A stretch of DNA of 64,000 nt from Clostridiales bacterium (GCA_004558525.1 SFCQ01000003.1:1-64000), one strand, 5' to 3'; shown: positions 49,026-58,766, counted from the stretch's first letter. The notes: generated by a model not told the origin, from the letters alone. Made by a program: numbers and translations.

Positions 49026-50624
49026 ATGGAAAAAAGACAAAAGTCATTTGTTCAGGGCGCCGCGCTGCTTGGCGTGGCAGGCCTTCTGGTAAAAATAATA
49101 GGCGCTGTTTTCAGGATACCCTTTGCAAACGCCGTCGGGCCGGAGGGTGCGTGCTATTATGACGCGGCGTATCCTTACTACTCTTTTCTATTGGTGATAT
49201 CCTCTTCCGGCCTGCCAACAGCCATATCCAAGCAGGTTAGCGAAAGGGTCGCGCTTGACGACTACCGCGGAGCAAAAGAGGTGCTTAGCGTATCCACAAC
49301 GCTGCTTGGCGTCATAGGCATAATAACGAGCCTTGCCATGTTCTTCGGCGCAAACGTGTTTGCGGCCATAACATCGTATCCGGAGACTGTGTATTCCTTC
49401 CGCGCTCTTGCACCGGCGCTGTTCTTCGTATCCATAATGTGCGCATACAGGGGATATCTTCAGGGCATGCAGCAGATGGCCGGCACGGCGCTTTCACAGA
49501 TAGCGGAGCAGCTCGGCAAGCTAATAATAGGCCTTACGCTCGCTATAAAGCTGCTTCCCAAAGGCCCGGAATATGCCGCCATGGGCGCGCTTATAGGCGT
49601 GAGCGTATCCGAGCTGATGGGGCTTATAGTGGTATATCTGTTCTACAGGAAAAGAAAGCCGGAGCTTGACAGACGGGCCAAGCGCTGCGCTGCGGAGCCA
49701 AAGGGCTTTTCCAAGGTGGCAAAGGCTCTGCTTGCAATAGCCGTGCCCATAACCATAGGCGCGTCTATAAGCCCGCTCACAGCCATGGTGGACAGCGCGC
49801 TCATAGGCCGCATGCTGACAAAGCTCGGCTACGCGGAGGACGTTGCCAAGACCGCCTATTCCCTGCTAAGGACATATGTGACTACGCTTATAAACATGCC
49901 CGGCGTGCTTACTATGGCGCTTGCCATGAGCCTTGTGCCTGCAATTTCGGCTAAAAAGGCCACCAAGGATAAAAACGGCGTAAGGATAACGGCAAGGCTT
50001 GGGCTGAAGCTTGCGCTGATAATAGGCGTACCGTGCGCGGTGGGCCTGTTTGTGCTGGCTGAGCCTATATTGCGCATGCTCTATCCAAAGCTCACGGCAA
50101 ACGAGCTTATGCTTGCGGCCGACCTTATGCGCACGGCAAGCATAGGCGTTATATTCCTATCCATGGTGCAGGCTATGACGGGCGTTGTGCAGGGCTTAGG
50201 CAAGCCGCAGATACCGGTATTCAACCTGTTCATAGGGTTTGTGCTCAAGGTCATAACGATGCTTATACTTATGAGCATAAAAAGCGTTAATATACAGGGC
50301 GCGGCGATATCCACTGTCGTGTGCTATGCCTACGCCGGCATTGCGGACACCATATATATGCTGAGGCGCACCAATGCACCGCTGATGCTGTACGATACGT
50401 TTATAAAGCCGATAACAGGCTCTGTCGCCATGGGCATTGTTGCACATCTGGCTTACAAGGCGCTTGCTAAATCAGGCCATGCTACCATAGCCACCATAGC
50501 CGCCGTGGCCGCGGGCGTAGCAGTATACGCAATAGCCGTTATACTGCTCAAGATGCTCAGCAAAGAAGAGCTTAACTACATTCCGGGCGGCGGCAAGCTT
50601 AAAAGGATAATGTACAGGGCGTAG
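49026..50624 (+). CDS. spoVB: SpoVB/MurJ-like flippase of the polysaccharide-exporter superfamily
   Basis: 532 residues, about 14 membrane helices in a MATE/MVF-like fold. KSFVQGAALLGVAGLLVKIIGAVFRIPFANAVGPEGACYYDAAYPYY at the N-terminus is very typical of SpoVB/YabM-like proteins, with further AFFVSIMCAYRGYLQGMQQM. SpoVB is needed for spore cortex peptidoglycan assembly in Bacillus and may move lipid-linked precursors; the family has several paralogues, so the symbol is a family call. Immediately followed by mazG and HU as in other Clostridia. A TATAAT-containing AT-rich upstream region (about 48965-48990) may hold its promoter. Confidence 0.85.
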   Translation: MEKRQKSFVQGAALLGVAGLLVKIIGAVFRIPFANAVGPEGACYYDAAYPYYSFLLVISSSGLPTAISKQVSERVALDDYRGAKEVLSVSTTLLGVIGIITSLAMFFGANVFAAITSYPETVYSFRALAPALFFVSIMCAYRGYLQGMQQMAGTALSQIAEQLGKLIIGLTLAIKLLPKGPEYAAMGALIGVSVSELMGLIVVYLFYRKRKPELDRRAKRCAAEPKGFSKVAKALLAIAVPITIGASISPLTAMVDSALIGRMLTKLGYAEDVAKTAYSLLRTYVTTLINMPGVLTMALAMSLVPAISAKKATKDKNGVRITARLGLKLALIIGVPCAVGLFVLAEPILRMLYPKLTANELMLAADLMRTASIGVIFLSMVQAMTGVVQGLGKPQIPVFNLFIGFVLKVITMLILMSIKSVNIQGAAISTVVCYAYAGIADTIYMLRRTNAPLMLYDTFIKPITGSVAMGIVAHLAYKALAKSGHATIATIAAVAAGVAVYAIAVILLKMLSKEELNYIPGGGKLKRIMYRA

Positions 50625-50684
50625 GGCACGGCTCCGGCGGCTCTTAATAAAGCAATGCAAACAGCACAAAGGAGGACGAGCAAC

Positions 50685-52097
50685 ATGAAGCTTACGATAG
50701 CTCCGCTCTCAACACCGGGAAGCATAAGCTACGAAGCATGCGAGGCTATAAAAAACGCAAAGCACCTGTTTATACAGACGGAATGTCACCCAAGCTCCAA
50801 ATGGCTCAGGGAATATGGCTGCGGGTATATGGCTATGGACGACATATATGACGAGGCCGAGGATTTTGACGAGCTTAACGCGCGCATAGCGGAAAGGCTG
50901 CTCAGTACAGAGGAGGACGCCGTGTACGCGCCCGTAGGCAGGGGCGTGAGCGACGCGCTTTTGCAGGCATTGAAGCAAAGAGCCCTAACGCTAAGCAATG
51001 ATACGCGGATAGTCGTGCTGCCTGGCACGGGCTATGCGGATGCAGCCATTGCGGCTGCGGGGCAGCCGTTTTCAGCATCGCAGGCAATGGTAGCGGCCGC
51101 AAGCACGCTGCCCGACGCCATAGATACGCACATTCCGCTTTGCATCGAGGAGATAGATACCAGGCTCAGGGCCTCCGAGGTCAAGCTGGCGCTTGGCGAA
51201 TACTATCCCGACGATATGCAGGTCATATTCTGCCACATGGAGCAGGACGGCACATATAGCTGCAAAAGCATCAAGCTGTATGAACTGGACAGGCAATGGG
51301 CATACTTTGCAGCAACAACGCTTCTTATCGAGCCATGCGGGCTTGAGGAGCTTTCAAGCTATGGCATAGACTCGCTTGTTGACGTCGTAAACAGGCTCAG
51401 AGGTCTCTCCGGCTGCCCGTGGGACAGGGAGCAGACACACAAAAGCATTGAAGCTTCGCTCATAGAAGAAAGCTACGAGGTGATAGACGCCATCGACCGC
51501 GACGATATGAGCGCGCTGTGCGAGGAGCTTGGCGACGTGCTTTTGCAGGTGGTGTTCCATGCGCAGATAGAAAGTGAAAAGCACGACTTCAATATAAGGG
51601 ACGTTACCACGGGCATAGTGCAGAAGCTTATGTACAGGCACCCGCATGTGTTCGGCAGCGTTTCTGTTTCCGGCACGGAGGAGGTGCTAAAAAACTGGGA
51701 CGAGCTTAAGAACAAGGAAAAGCACCTTGGCTCCATTGCCGATACGCTCAACGCCGTGCCTAAGAGCTTTCCTGCGCTGATGCGCTCTCAAAAGCTCATC
51801 AAAAGAGCCTCAAAGGGCGGATATGAGCCATATGGCGCGGTTGAGGGCATAGACGCCCTGATAGCGCAGGCGGAGGCCTTAAAGGCAAATATTGAGGCCA
51901 AGGGCAGCAGCAATGCAAAGGGCAGCGATGCGGCGATTGTGGCGATGCTTGGAGATATGCTCTTTACCCTGTGCCAAGCGGCAAGCGGGTTAAAGATAGA
52001 TGCTGAGCTTGCGCTGATGCGAAGGGACGATGAATTCTGTGATAAATTCTCTCAGGATATTTCAAAGTCATCAGAGTGCAGCGTAAATAAGGACTAA
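50685..52097 (+). CDS. mazG: Nucleoside triphosphate pyrophosphohydrolase MazG (tetrapyrrole methylase-like N-terminus)
   Basis: 470 residues, a YabN-type fusion. The N-terminal 215 residues are tetrapyrrole-methylase-like (IAPLSTPGSISYEACEAI, VVLPGTGYADAAIAAAG). From about residue 235, a MazG domain follows with RLRGLSGCPWDREQTHKSIEASLIEESYEVIDAI (EExxE type) and LCEELGDVLLQVVFHAQI (ELGD), then a second less conserved helical part. It hydrolyses non-canonical NTPs to NMP and PPi. AGGAGG 9 bases upstream of the ATG at 50685; 60 bases after the flippase gene. Confidence 0.92.
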   Translation: MKLTIAPLSTPGSISYEACEAIKNAKHLFIQTECHPSSKWLREYGCGYMAMDDIYDEAEDFDELNARIAERLLSTEEDAVYAPVGRGVSDALLQALKQRALTLSNDTRIVVLPGTGYADAAIAAAGQPFSASQAMVAAASTLPDAIDTHIPLCIEEIDTRLRASEVKLALGEYYPDDMQVIFCHMEQDGTYSCKSIKLYELDRQWAYFAATTLLIEPCGLEELSSYGIDSLVDVVNRLRGLSGCPWDREQTHKSIEASLIEESYEVIDAIDRDDMSALCEELGDVLLQVVFHAQIESEKHDFNIRDVTTGIVQKLMYRHPHVFGSVSVSGTEEVLKNWDELKNKEKHLGSIADTLNAVPKSFPALMRSQKLIKRASKGGYEPYGAVEGIDALIAQAEALKANIEAKGSSNAKGSDAAIVAMLGDMLFTLCQAASGLKIDAELALMRRDDEFCDKFSQDISKSSECSVNKD

Positions 52098-52197
52098 TAT
52101 AAGGCTCCGCTGCGGCAGCCTGGCGGGAGCCTGTGGCGCAAGTAGCGGCAAGAGGCGCAAAAACAAGCTTATTTGCTGCAAAAAATCAAAATAAGGC

Positions 52198-52226
52198 TTG
52201 TACTTAGCGGAAAAAGCTGATACAAT
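52198..52226 (+). promoter_or_regulatory. Strong sigma-A promoter of HU
   Basis: TTGTAC (52198-52203), a 17-base spacer and TACAAT (52221-52226) lie about 48 bases before the HU start, followed by a GGAGG ribosome site. A good match for a highly expressed gene. Confidence 0.65.
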
Positions 52227-52274
52227 ACTCCTTGCGCAAAATTGCTGCCAATTATTATTAGGAGGATATAATCA

Positions 52275-52547
52275 ATGAACAAAACCGAGCTTATAGCCGC
52301 CGTAGCAGAGAAAAGCGGCCTTACCAGAAAGGATTCCGAGAAGGCTATCCTCGCCGCTCTTGACACCATCACCGAGACCCTCAAGAAGGGTGAAAAGGTT
52401 CAGCTTGTCGGCTTTGGCGTATTCGAGACCCGCACCCGTCCCGCCCATAAGGGCCACAACCCCATGACCGGCGCCGAGATCGAGATCGCCGAGAGCAAGG
52501 CTGCTTCCTTCAAGGCCGGCAAGGCTCTTAAAGAAGCTCTCAACTAA
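52275..52547 (+). CDS. hup: DNA-binding protein HU
   Basis: 90 residues. NKTELIAAVAEKSGLTRKDSEKAIL, VGFGVFETRTRPAHKGHNPMTGAEIEI and KAGKALKEALN are standard HU sequence, including the beta-arm with Asn-Pro. HU dimers bend and compact DNA. GGAGG precedes the ATG. Codons differ from neighbours: ATC, CTC, CTT and ACC are preferred over ATA, consistent with translational selection on a very abundant protein. Location after spoVB-mazG is the conserved order. Confidence 0.96.
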   Translation: MNKTELIAAVAEKSGLTRKDSEKAILAALDTITETLKKGEKVQLVGFGVFETRTRPAHKGHNPMTGAEIEIAESKAASFKAGKALKEALN

Positions 52548-52570
52548 TACAGACCCATCAGGCAATAAAA

Positions 52571-52601
52571 GAAGGCTGCTCAATATAAATGAGCAGCCTT
52601 C
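52571..52601 (+). terminator. HU terminator hairpin
   Basis: GAAGGCTGCTCA and TGAGCAGCCTTC form a perfect 12-bp stem with an ATATAAA loop, 23 bases after the HU stop. The solo hairpin 1 follows within 8 bases. Confidence 0.8.
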
Positions 52602-52608
52602 AGAGTGT

Positions 52609-52637
52609 CGAAAAAGTGGCTGAACGCCACTTTTTCG
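52609..52637. repeat. Solo hairpin 1 between HU and MarR genes
   Basis: CGAAAAAGTGGC, loop TGAAC, GCCACTTTTTCG. It is preceded by AGAGTG, nearly the same left boundary (GAGAGTAT) as the long copies. The bases CAGCCTTCA occur on both sides (52593-52602 and 52643-52651), a possible short target duplication or coincidence, because the right one is in the last codons of marR. Confidence 0.75.
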
Positions 52638-52641
52638 GCAC

Positions 52642-53088
52642 TCAGCCTTCAAGCCTTTCCTTAAGCCCTGTAAGACTCCTGTTCATCTCATTTATGGTGT
52701 TCACGGCCCCCTCGCGCTCATCCGCATTGAACGTTTCCATCATGGTGGTGTATATCATCTCAAAGTCTATATCGCACCAGCGTGCGTATTCCGCACCCTT
52801 CTGGGTCAGCTTTATCCTTACGCAGCGCGTGTCCTGCTTATCCCGCACACGCTTAACGAAGCCTGCGCTTTCAAGTCTTCTCAGCGATACGCCAACGCTG
52901 GCCTTTGTCACGCCAAGCTCCGCCGCAAGCTCTATCTGCGTGGGACAGCCAAGCGCGTTTATAGCAAAAAGCACCTGCGGCTGCCCGGGGTAAAGCCCGT
53001 ATTTTGCAAGCGTTTTCTGCATACATGCGTTGTATGTGCGCACCAGGGCGCAAAAGCCATCGCTTATAGCCACGGTATTAGGTTCCAT
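52642..53088 (-). CDS. MarR-family transcriptional regulator
   Basis: 148 residues. Winged helix with LAKYGLYPGQPQVLFAINALGCPTQIELAAELGVTKASVGVSLRRLESAGFVKRVRDKQDTRCVRIKLTQKG, i.e. the recognition helix and the DxRxxxxxLT wing. A dimeric regulator; the ligand and target are unknown. It is divergent from glycogen phosphorylase. Its ribosome site is GGAGGC close to the ATG. Confidence 0.9.
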   Translation of the reverse strand: MEPNTVAISDGFCALVRTYNACMQKTLAKYGLYPGQPQVLFAINALGCPTQIELAAELGVTKASVGVSLRRLESAGFVKRVRDKQDTRCVRIKLTQKGAEYARWCDIDFEMIYTTMMETFNADEREGAVNTINEMNRSLTGLKERLEG

Positions 53089-53292
53089 AGTGCCTCCAAT
53101 TATATAAGCAAAATAATAAGCCGCTCAGGCTTTACCAGTATTATCCATATATGCCGCCTTGCTGTCAATGCAAAAGTAAATCGATTTATTGTAGTTATTG
53201 TATATAATGCGGCCTCTGCCAACACGCATTGCCTGCTGCCGCGTTTTATGATAAAATATGCGCTGATATTATTTCTGCCGGCGGAGGTTAAC

Positions 53293-55665
53293 ATGGCCCG
53301 TATAAACTGCAAGGATATAGTTGAGCGCATGGAGGAGCGGCTTGCTGCGGATTATCAGATAGAGCTGCACGAGGCTTCTACCGTTCAGCTCCACAATGCG
53401 CTCGCTGAGGCCGTTATGGCCGTTACGGCAAAGTCCTGCCGCGAGAGCAGGCGTGCGCATGAGCGCGTGAGAAGGGCGTATTACTTCAGCGCGGAATACC
53501 TTATGGGGCGCATGGTGTTTTCAAACCTGTACAATCTTGGCATTTTAGATGAGCTGCGTTCGCTTTTGATGGAGCGTGGGGCGGACATATCCGCTATGGA
53601 GGATATTGACGATGCGGCCCTTGGCAACGGCGGCTTAGGCAGGCTTGCAGCATGCTATCTTGACAGCGCCGCCACGCACGGCATACCGCTTGAGGGCTAC
53701 GGCTTAAGATACAAGTTCGGCCTGTTCAAGCAGACCTTTGCGGACGGGTTCCAGACGGAAAAGGCTGACGATTGGCAGAAATACGGCGACCCATGGAGCA
53801 AAAGAAGGGACGATAAGACCATTACCGTCGAATTTGCCGATCAGAAGGTGCTTGCCGTGCCATACGATATGCCCATATTCGGCTACGATACCGAGCATAG
53901 CGGCACGTTGAGGCTTTGGCAGAGCGAGCCTATGGAGGAATTCGACTTCAACCTGTTCAACGAGCAGGAGTACGCCCTTGCCGTAAGGGAAAAGAACATG
54001 GTGGAGGATATAACAAGGGTGCTTTATCCAAACGACAGCACCTACGCAGGCAAGCGCTTAAGGCTCAAGCAGCAGTATTTTCTTTCCAGCGCATCATTGC
54101 AGGATATACTCAGGCGCTATAAGCGTACCCGCGGCGGGGACGTGGGCATGTTTTCGGCACATTGCGCCATTCAGCTAAACGACACCCACCCCGTAGTCAG
54201 CATACCGGAGCTTATACGGCTTCTGATGCTGGATGGCATGGACTTCAATGCCGCGTTTGAGGCCGCAAGGCAGACGTTTAATTATACCAACCATACCGTT
54301 ATGAGCGAAGCTCTCGAGCGCTGGGACGAAGGGTTGTTCTCAAGCGTAGTGCCCGAGCTTACGGGCATAATACACAGGATAAACGACCGGCTCAACGATG
54401 AGCTTCGCGCCGCGGGCACAGATGAGGAAACGCGCGCGCGCATGCAGATAATCGATAACGGCGTGATACACATGGCAAGGCTTGCCGTATATGTTTCAAG
54501 CGCTGTGAACGGCGTAGCTAAGATACATACCGAAATACTAAAAAACGACCTGTTCAAGGATTGGTACAGGCTCTATCCCGAAAGGTTCCAGAACAAGACC
54601 AACGGCATTACCCCAAGGCGCTTTTTGGGCCTTTGCAATCCTGAATACGCCAAGTTTATTGAGGAACGCATAGGCGCGGGCTTTATATCCGATCTCAGCC
54701 TGATATCAAGGCTAAAGGAGCATACGGACGACGCTGCGGTGCGCCGCTTTAACGATATAAAGGCAAAAAACAAGCGCAGGCTCGCAAGCTATATAAGCGA
54801 AAAGGAGGGCGTGCTGCTGCCCACGGACTTTGTATATGACGTTCAGGTCAAGCGCATGCATGAATATAAGCGCCAGCTTTTGAACGCCTTCTCCATACTG
54901 GATATATACTACTCGATAAAAGACGGCGCGTTGAAGGACTTTACGCCTACCGCTTTCATATTCGGTGCAAAGGCGGCTCCAGGCTATATGAGAGCAAAGA
55001 ATATAATAAAGTACATAAACGAGATAGCAAAGCTGATAAACTCCGATCCCGCCATGAAGGACGTCATGCGCGTGGTATTCGTGCAGAACTATAATTGCTC
55101 CTATGCCGAGATGATAATTCCCGCCGCCGACATATCGGAGCAGATATCCCCCGCCGGTACGGAGGCCAGCGGCACAGGCAACATGAAGCTGATGCTCAAC
55201 GGGGCCGTTACCCTTGGCACATATGACGGCGCAAATATAGAAATAGCCGAGCAGGCAGGCATTGAGAACAACTACATATTCGGCGCCACCGTCGACTATA
55301 TTGCCCGCATAAGGCCGGCCTACGACCCCAAAGGCATATATGAAAGCGACATGCGCATAAAGCGGCTGCTTGACAGCCTTGTTAACGGCACCTTCAAGGA
55401 TGGCGGCATGGGCGGCTTTAAGGAGCTTTACGATTCGCTCATATACGGCGCGGCATGGCATGCGCCGGACCAGTATTATCTGCTGCTGGACTTCTATCCC
55501 TATATAGAGGCTAAGCTCAGGGCAAACAGGGATTACAGGGACAGACTCGCCTTCGGCCGCAAGTGCCTTATAAACACCGCAAGCGCCGGCAAGTTCTCCT
55601 CAGATAGAGCGGTAAGGGAATATGCCGAAGAAATATGGCGCCTGCCCACAGTTAAGCTGCAATAA
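53293..55665 (+). CDS. glgP: Glycogen/alpha-glucan phosphorylase
   Basis: 790 residues. Glycogen phosphorylase releases glucose-1-phosphate from alpha-1,4-glucans. YYFSAEYLMGR, LGNGGLGRLAACYLDS, LNDTHPVVSIPELIRLL, HTVMSEALERW, FVYDVQVKRMHEYKRQLLN and the PLP-lysine signature EASGTGNMKLMLNGA are all present in order. The ATG at 53293 follows GGAGG by about 7 bases; the frame begins earlier at 53248 but is not supported. No other glycogen gene is in the window. A TATAAT at about 53201-53206 may be its -10. Confidence 0.95.
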   Translation: MARINCKDIVERMEERLAADYQIELHEASTVQLHNALAEAVMAVTAKSCRESRRAHERVRRAYYFSAEYLMGRMVFSNLYNLGILDELRSLLMERGADISAMEDIDDAALGNGGLGRLAACYLDSAATHGIPLEGYGLRYKFGLFKQTFADGFQTEKADDWQKYGDPWSKRRDDKTITVEFADQKVLAVPYDMPIFGYDTEHSGTLRLWQSEPMEEFDFNLFNEQEYALAVREKNMVEDITRVLYPNDSTYAGKRLRLKQQYFLSSASLQDILRRYKRTRGGDVGMFSAHCAIQLNDTHPVVSIPELIRLLMLDGMDFNAAFEAARQTFNYTNHTVMSEALERWDEGLFSSVVPELTGIIHRINDRLNDELRAAGTDEETRARMQIIDNGVIHMARLAVYVSSAVNGVAKIHTEILKNDLFKDWYRLYPERFQNKTNGITPRRFLGLCNPEYAKFIEERIGAGFISDLSLISRLKEHTDDAAVRRFNDIKAKNKRRLASYISEKEGVLLPTDFVYDVQVKRMHEYKRQLLNAFSILDIYYSIKDGALKDFTPTAFIFGAKAAPGYMRAKNIIKYINEIAKLINSDPAMKDVMRVVFVQNYNCSYAEMIIPAADISEQISPAGTEASGTGNMKLMLNGAVTLGTYDGANIEIAEQAGIENNYIFGATVDYIARIRPAYDPKGIYESDMRIKRLLDSLVNGTFKDGGMGGFKELYDSLIYGAAWHAPDQYYLLLDFYPYIEAKLRANRDYRDRLAFGRKCLINTASAGKFSSDRAVREYAEEIWRLPTVKLQ

Positions 55666-55842
55666 CAAGCTTTGTTATCAGACGAAGGGCTTGTTGTGCG
55701 CAGCCATATCATGGCATATATGCATATAAAGATTTTATTAGATTATGCTATTGCTTTTGATATTGATTTGTTGTATTGTTTATATATAATTATAATATAA
55801 ATAGAGTAAATATAACATATTAAGTTGAAAATTGGAGGATAT

Positions 55843-56868
55843 ATGGACAAAATTCGTCTGGGGCGAACTGAGCTGATGGTGACCGCGTGTTCCTTCGGCG
55901 CGCTGCCTGTACAAAGGCGGAGTGTTGACGATGCCGTTAAGCTTTTAAGGAAGGCTTATGACGGCGGCATAAACTATTTTGACACCGCCAACATGTATAC
56001 CGATAGCGAGATGAAGCTTGGCCTTGCGTTGAGCGATGTCAGGCACGATATAATTATATCCACCAAAAGCGGCGGCAAGGATAAGGCGACCGTTACCGCG
56101 CATATAGAAAACAGCTTAAGAATGTTAAAAACCGATTATATCGACCTTTTCCAGTTCCACAACCCGGCTTCCATGCCGTTGCCCGATGATGATGACGGCC
56201 CGTTTGCCGCAGCTTTGGAGGCTAAAAGAAAGGGCTACATAAGGCACATAGGCATAACCAACCACAGGCTGGATCTTGCAAACAGGTGCATAGAAAGCGG
56301 TTTGTTCGAAACCATGCAGTTCCCGTTCAGCTATATCGGCTCAGACGAGGAGATAGGCCTTGCAAGCAAATGCAAGCAAGCTGACATGGGCTTTATCGCC
56401 ATGAAGGGGCTGGCAGGCGGCATGCTTACAAACGCAAAAGCCTGCATGAACTTCATAAAGCAGTTCGATAACGTTGTGCCTATATGGGGAATACAGACGG
56501 AAGAGGAGCTTGACGAGTGGCTAAGGCTTGAAAAAGAGGGCGATTTCAAGCTTAATGACGAGCTTAAGGCGGTAATAGAGCATGACCGCAAGGAGCTTTG
56601 CGGCAACTTCTGCCGCAGCTGCGGCTATTGCCTGCCGTGTCCCGCCGGAATAGATATACCGCAGGCAGCGCGTATGGACCGGCTTTTGAGGCGCTCTCCC
56701 TACGGGCCGTATATGACTAAAGAGTACCATGAAAAGATGCATCTCATAGATAACTGCCTGCATTGCGGCGCATGTGCGAGCCGCTGCCCATACGGGCTGA
56801 ACACGCCCGAGCTATTGCAGCATATGCTTGCAGATTACGATAAGTTTTATGCAGAGCATGCCAAGTAA
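55843..56868 (+). CDS. Aldo/keto reductase with C-terminal [4Fe-4S] ferredoxin domain
   Basis: 341 residues. The N-terminal AKR barrel (residues 1-230) has FDTANMYTDSE (Asp/Tyr of the catalytic tetrad), a ISTKSGGK Lys and HIGITNH strands. The C-terminal domain has two Cys-rich clusters, CRSCGYCLPC and CLHCGACASRCP, the spacing of a 2[4Fe-4S] ferredoxin. Anaerobes carry many of these fusions; substrate unknown. GGAGG is 4 bases before the ATG; a TTG at 55825 lies upstream of the site. The upstream 175 bases are very AT-rich with TATAAT-like stretches. Confidence 0.85.
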   Translation: MDKIRLGRTELMVTACSFGALPVQRRSVDDAVKLLRKAYDGGINYFDTANMYTDSEMKLGLALSDVRHDIIISTKSGGKDKATVTAHIENSLRMLKTDYIDLFQFHNPASMPLPDDDDGPFAAALEAKRKGYIRHIGITNHRLDLANRCIESGLFETMQFPFSYIGSDEEIGLASKCKQADMGFIAMKGLAGGMLTNAKACMNFIKQFDNVVPIWGIQTEEELDEWLRLEKEGDFKLNDELKAVIEHDRKELCGNFCRSCGYCLPCPAGIDIPQAARMDRLLRRSPYGPYMTKEYHEKMHLIDNCLHCGACASRCPYGLNTPELLQHMLADYDKFYAEHAK

Positions 56869-57027
56869 ACACCCAGATATGTTCACGCCTGCCGTGTGAC
56901 CCCCCTCCCGCCGCAGGCATATTTGCAAGCAGCCGTTTGAACCGCATCGAACGGCTGCCCCTTTTTCATTTTGGAATAAGCTGAGCCGTCCAAGAGCTTA
57001 AGCGGGAAGCAAGCCCCGTAATTATAG

Positions 57028-57053
57028 GAAAAGTGGCGCTCAGCCACTTTTTC
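57028..57053. repeat. Solo hairpin 1 between converging AKR and phoR
   Basis: GAAAAGTGGC, loop GCTCA, GCCACTTTTTC. It lies 58 bases after the phoR stop on that strand and is the likely terminator of the pst-pho operon. Confidence 0.75.
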
Positions 57054-57110
57054 GATGCTTTGAACCGCCCGCTCCGGCGGCGCTGTACAGCTATTCAGCT
57101 ATGCCGTATG

Positions 57111-58766
57111 CTATTGCTCCATCTCCGGCAAAGCTACCGTTATCTCGCTGCCCTTGTTAAGCTCGCTTTTAAGCTTTATCTCGCCATGATGGTACTGCAC
57201 CGCATGCTTCACAATAGACAGCCCAAGCCCCGTGCCGCCGGAGGCCTTGGAGTGGCTCTTATCCACCCGATAGAACCTTTCAAATATGCGCTGCTGATGC
57301 TCAGGCGCGATGCCTATGCCCGTATCGGATACGGTAAGCTTGACTTTTTTGTTTTCCCTGCTTACCTTTATGTCCACCATGCCGTTTTCGCGATTGTACT
57401 TTATCGCATTATCTATCAGGTTGTACGCTACCTCATATAACAGCGAGCGCGCGCCGTATACCGTGCATGCCTCGCCCTCTATGCTCATGCTTATGTGCTT
57501 AGCCTCCGCCGCAGCTTTAAGCTGGGCTGCCGCATCAGAGGCGACGCATAGCATATCCACTCCCTCCATAGGCAGCTCGTGCCCCTCGTCAAGCTGGGAA
57601 AGCCTTATTATGTCCGCAATAAGCGTAACGAGCCTTTGAGCCTCCGTGCGTATATGACCAACAAAGCGCGGCATATCCTCCGGCTTCACCATTCCGTTCT
57701 CAATAAGCTCCGCGCTGCCTATTATGCCCTGAAGGGGAGTCTTGAGCTCATGCGATACATTGGCCGTAAACTCGCGCCTGTTCTGCTCCGCGTTCTCCTG
57801 CTCCGTTATATCAAACGAAAGTATCACCGCACCCACAGGCTTTGCGGCGGATTCTATCCTTGTTATGTCAAGCTGGTATATCCTGCCGCCCTGTTCCATG
57901 CGCTCCTCCGCGTGGCCGGAGCGCACAGCCTGCTGTATGGCGCTTATCACGCCGTAGCTTCTTTCTATGGTGATAAAGTCCTTGCCAATACATTCTTCAT
58001 TTGCCAGGAAAAGCGACCTTGCGGCCTTGTTTATGCTCAGTATCGTTCCCTTTTGATCAAGCAGGACCAGTCCTTCCTGCATGCTTTCGGTTATCTGCTC
58101 AAATTCGTCCTTCTTCTTATTCAGATCCTCAAGCTGACGCGCTATCTGCATATGCTGCCTGTTTATCCTGTTCAGCAGCGGAGACAGCTCCTCATATGCG
58201 TCGTTTTCAAGCGGCCTGTCAAGGTCAAGCCCGTTCAGCGGCTCAACTATGCGCTTTGCAAGCCTGTCCGCAAATATAAGCGATAATACAAGCGCAGCGA
58301 TAAGCACGATGACTATGGGTCTAAGCATACCTAAAAGCAGCTTCCCCGCCGTCGCACTGCTTGTGGATATCCTAAGCACGGTACCGTCGTCAAGGCGCTT
58401 TGCATAGTATATGGTCTTTTCCATAAGCGTGGAAGAATAGCGCCGGCTCTCCCCTTCGCCGTTTTGCATGGCTTCCTTTACCTCGGCCCTTTCCATATGG
58501 TTTTCAAGCTCGCCGGTCTGCGTATCATATATAACGCTTCCATCGGCAGCTATCCAGGTAAGGCGGAACCTGTTTGATTTCAGCCTTGTCAAAAAGCTGC
58601 TCCCGTCGCTGCTTACGGCCTTTGACGCCACATCGAGCATATCCTTAAGCTCGTTTTCCTGTACTGAGCAGAAGTATTCGTACAGGCAGTCAACTATTAT
58701 CAAAAGGCATGCTATAAGCATTATCCCCGCGACAAGCGCAATGGCTTTGAATATCTTTTTTGTCAT
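57111..58766 (-). CDS. phoR: Phosphate-responsive sensor histidine kinase PhoR
   Basis: 551 residues. Two membrane helices (about residues 6-27 and 148-166) enclose an extracellular sensor of about 120 residues. HAMP-like linker, PAS domain (about residues 225-330 with GLVLLDQKGTILSINKAA), HisKA with NVSHELKTPLQGIIG (phospho-His), and HATPase with NLIDNAIKYN, DTGIGI and GGTGLGLSIVKH. It would sense phosphate limitation and phosphorylate PhoB. The ATG overlaps the phoB stop by four bases. Confidence 0.92.
   Translation of the reverse strand: MTKKIFKAIALVAGIMLIACLLIIVDCLYEYFCSVQENELKDMLDVASKAVSSDGSSFLTRLKSNRFRLTWIAADGSVIYDTQTGELENHMERAEVKEAMQNGEGESRRYSSTLMEKTIYYAKRLDDGTVLRISTSSATAGKLLLGMLRPIVIVLIAALVLSLIFADRLAKRIVEPLNGLDLDRPLENDAYEELSPLLNRINRQHMQIARQLEDLNKKKDEFEQITESMQEGLVLLDQKGTILSINKAARSLFLANEECIGKDFITIERSYGVISAIQQAVRSGHAEERMEQGGRIYQLDITRIESAAKPVGAVILSFDITEQENAEQNRREFTANVSHELKTPLQGIIGSAELIENGMVKPEDMPRFVGHIRTEAQRLVTLIADIIRLSQLDEGHELPMEGVDMLCVASDAAAQLKAAAEAKHISMSIEGEACTVYGARSLLYEVAYNLIDNAIKYNRENGMVDIKVSRENKKVKLTVSDTGIGIAPEHQQRIFERFYRVDKSHSKASGGTGLGLSIVKHAVQYHHGEIKLKSELNKGSEITVALPEMEQ

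Noticed and set aside
54712..55461. 249-codon minus-strand frame opposite glgP
   Set aside because: Antisense to the conserved PLP region of glycogen phosphorylase; shadow frame.
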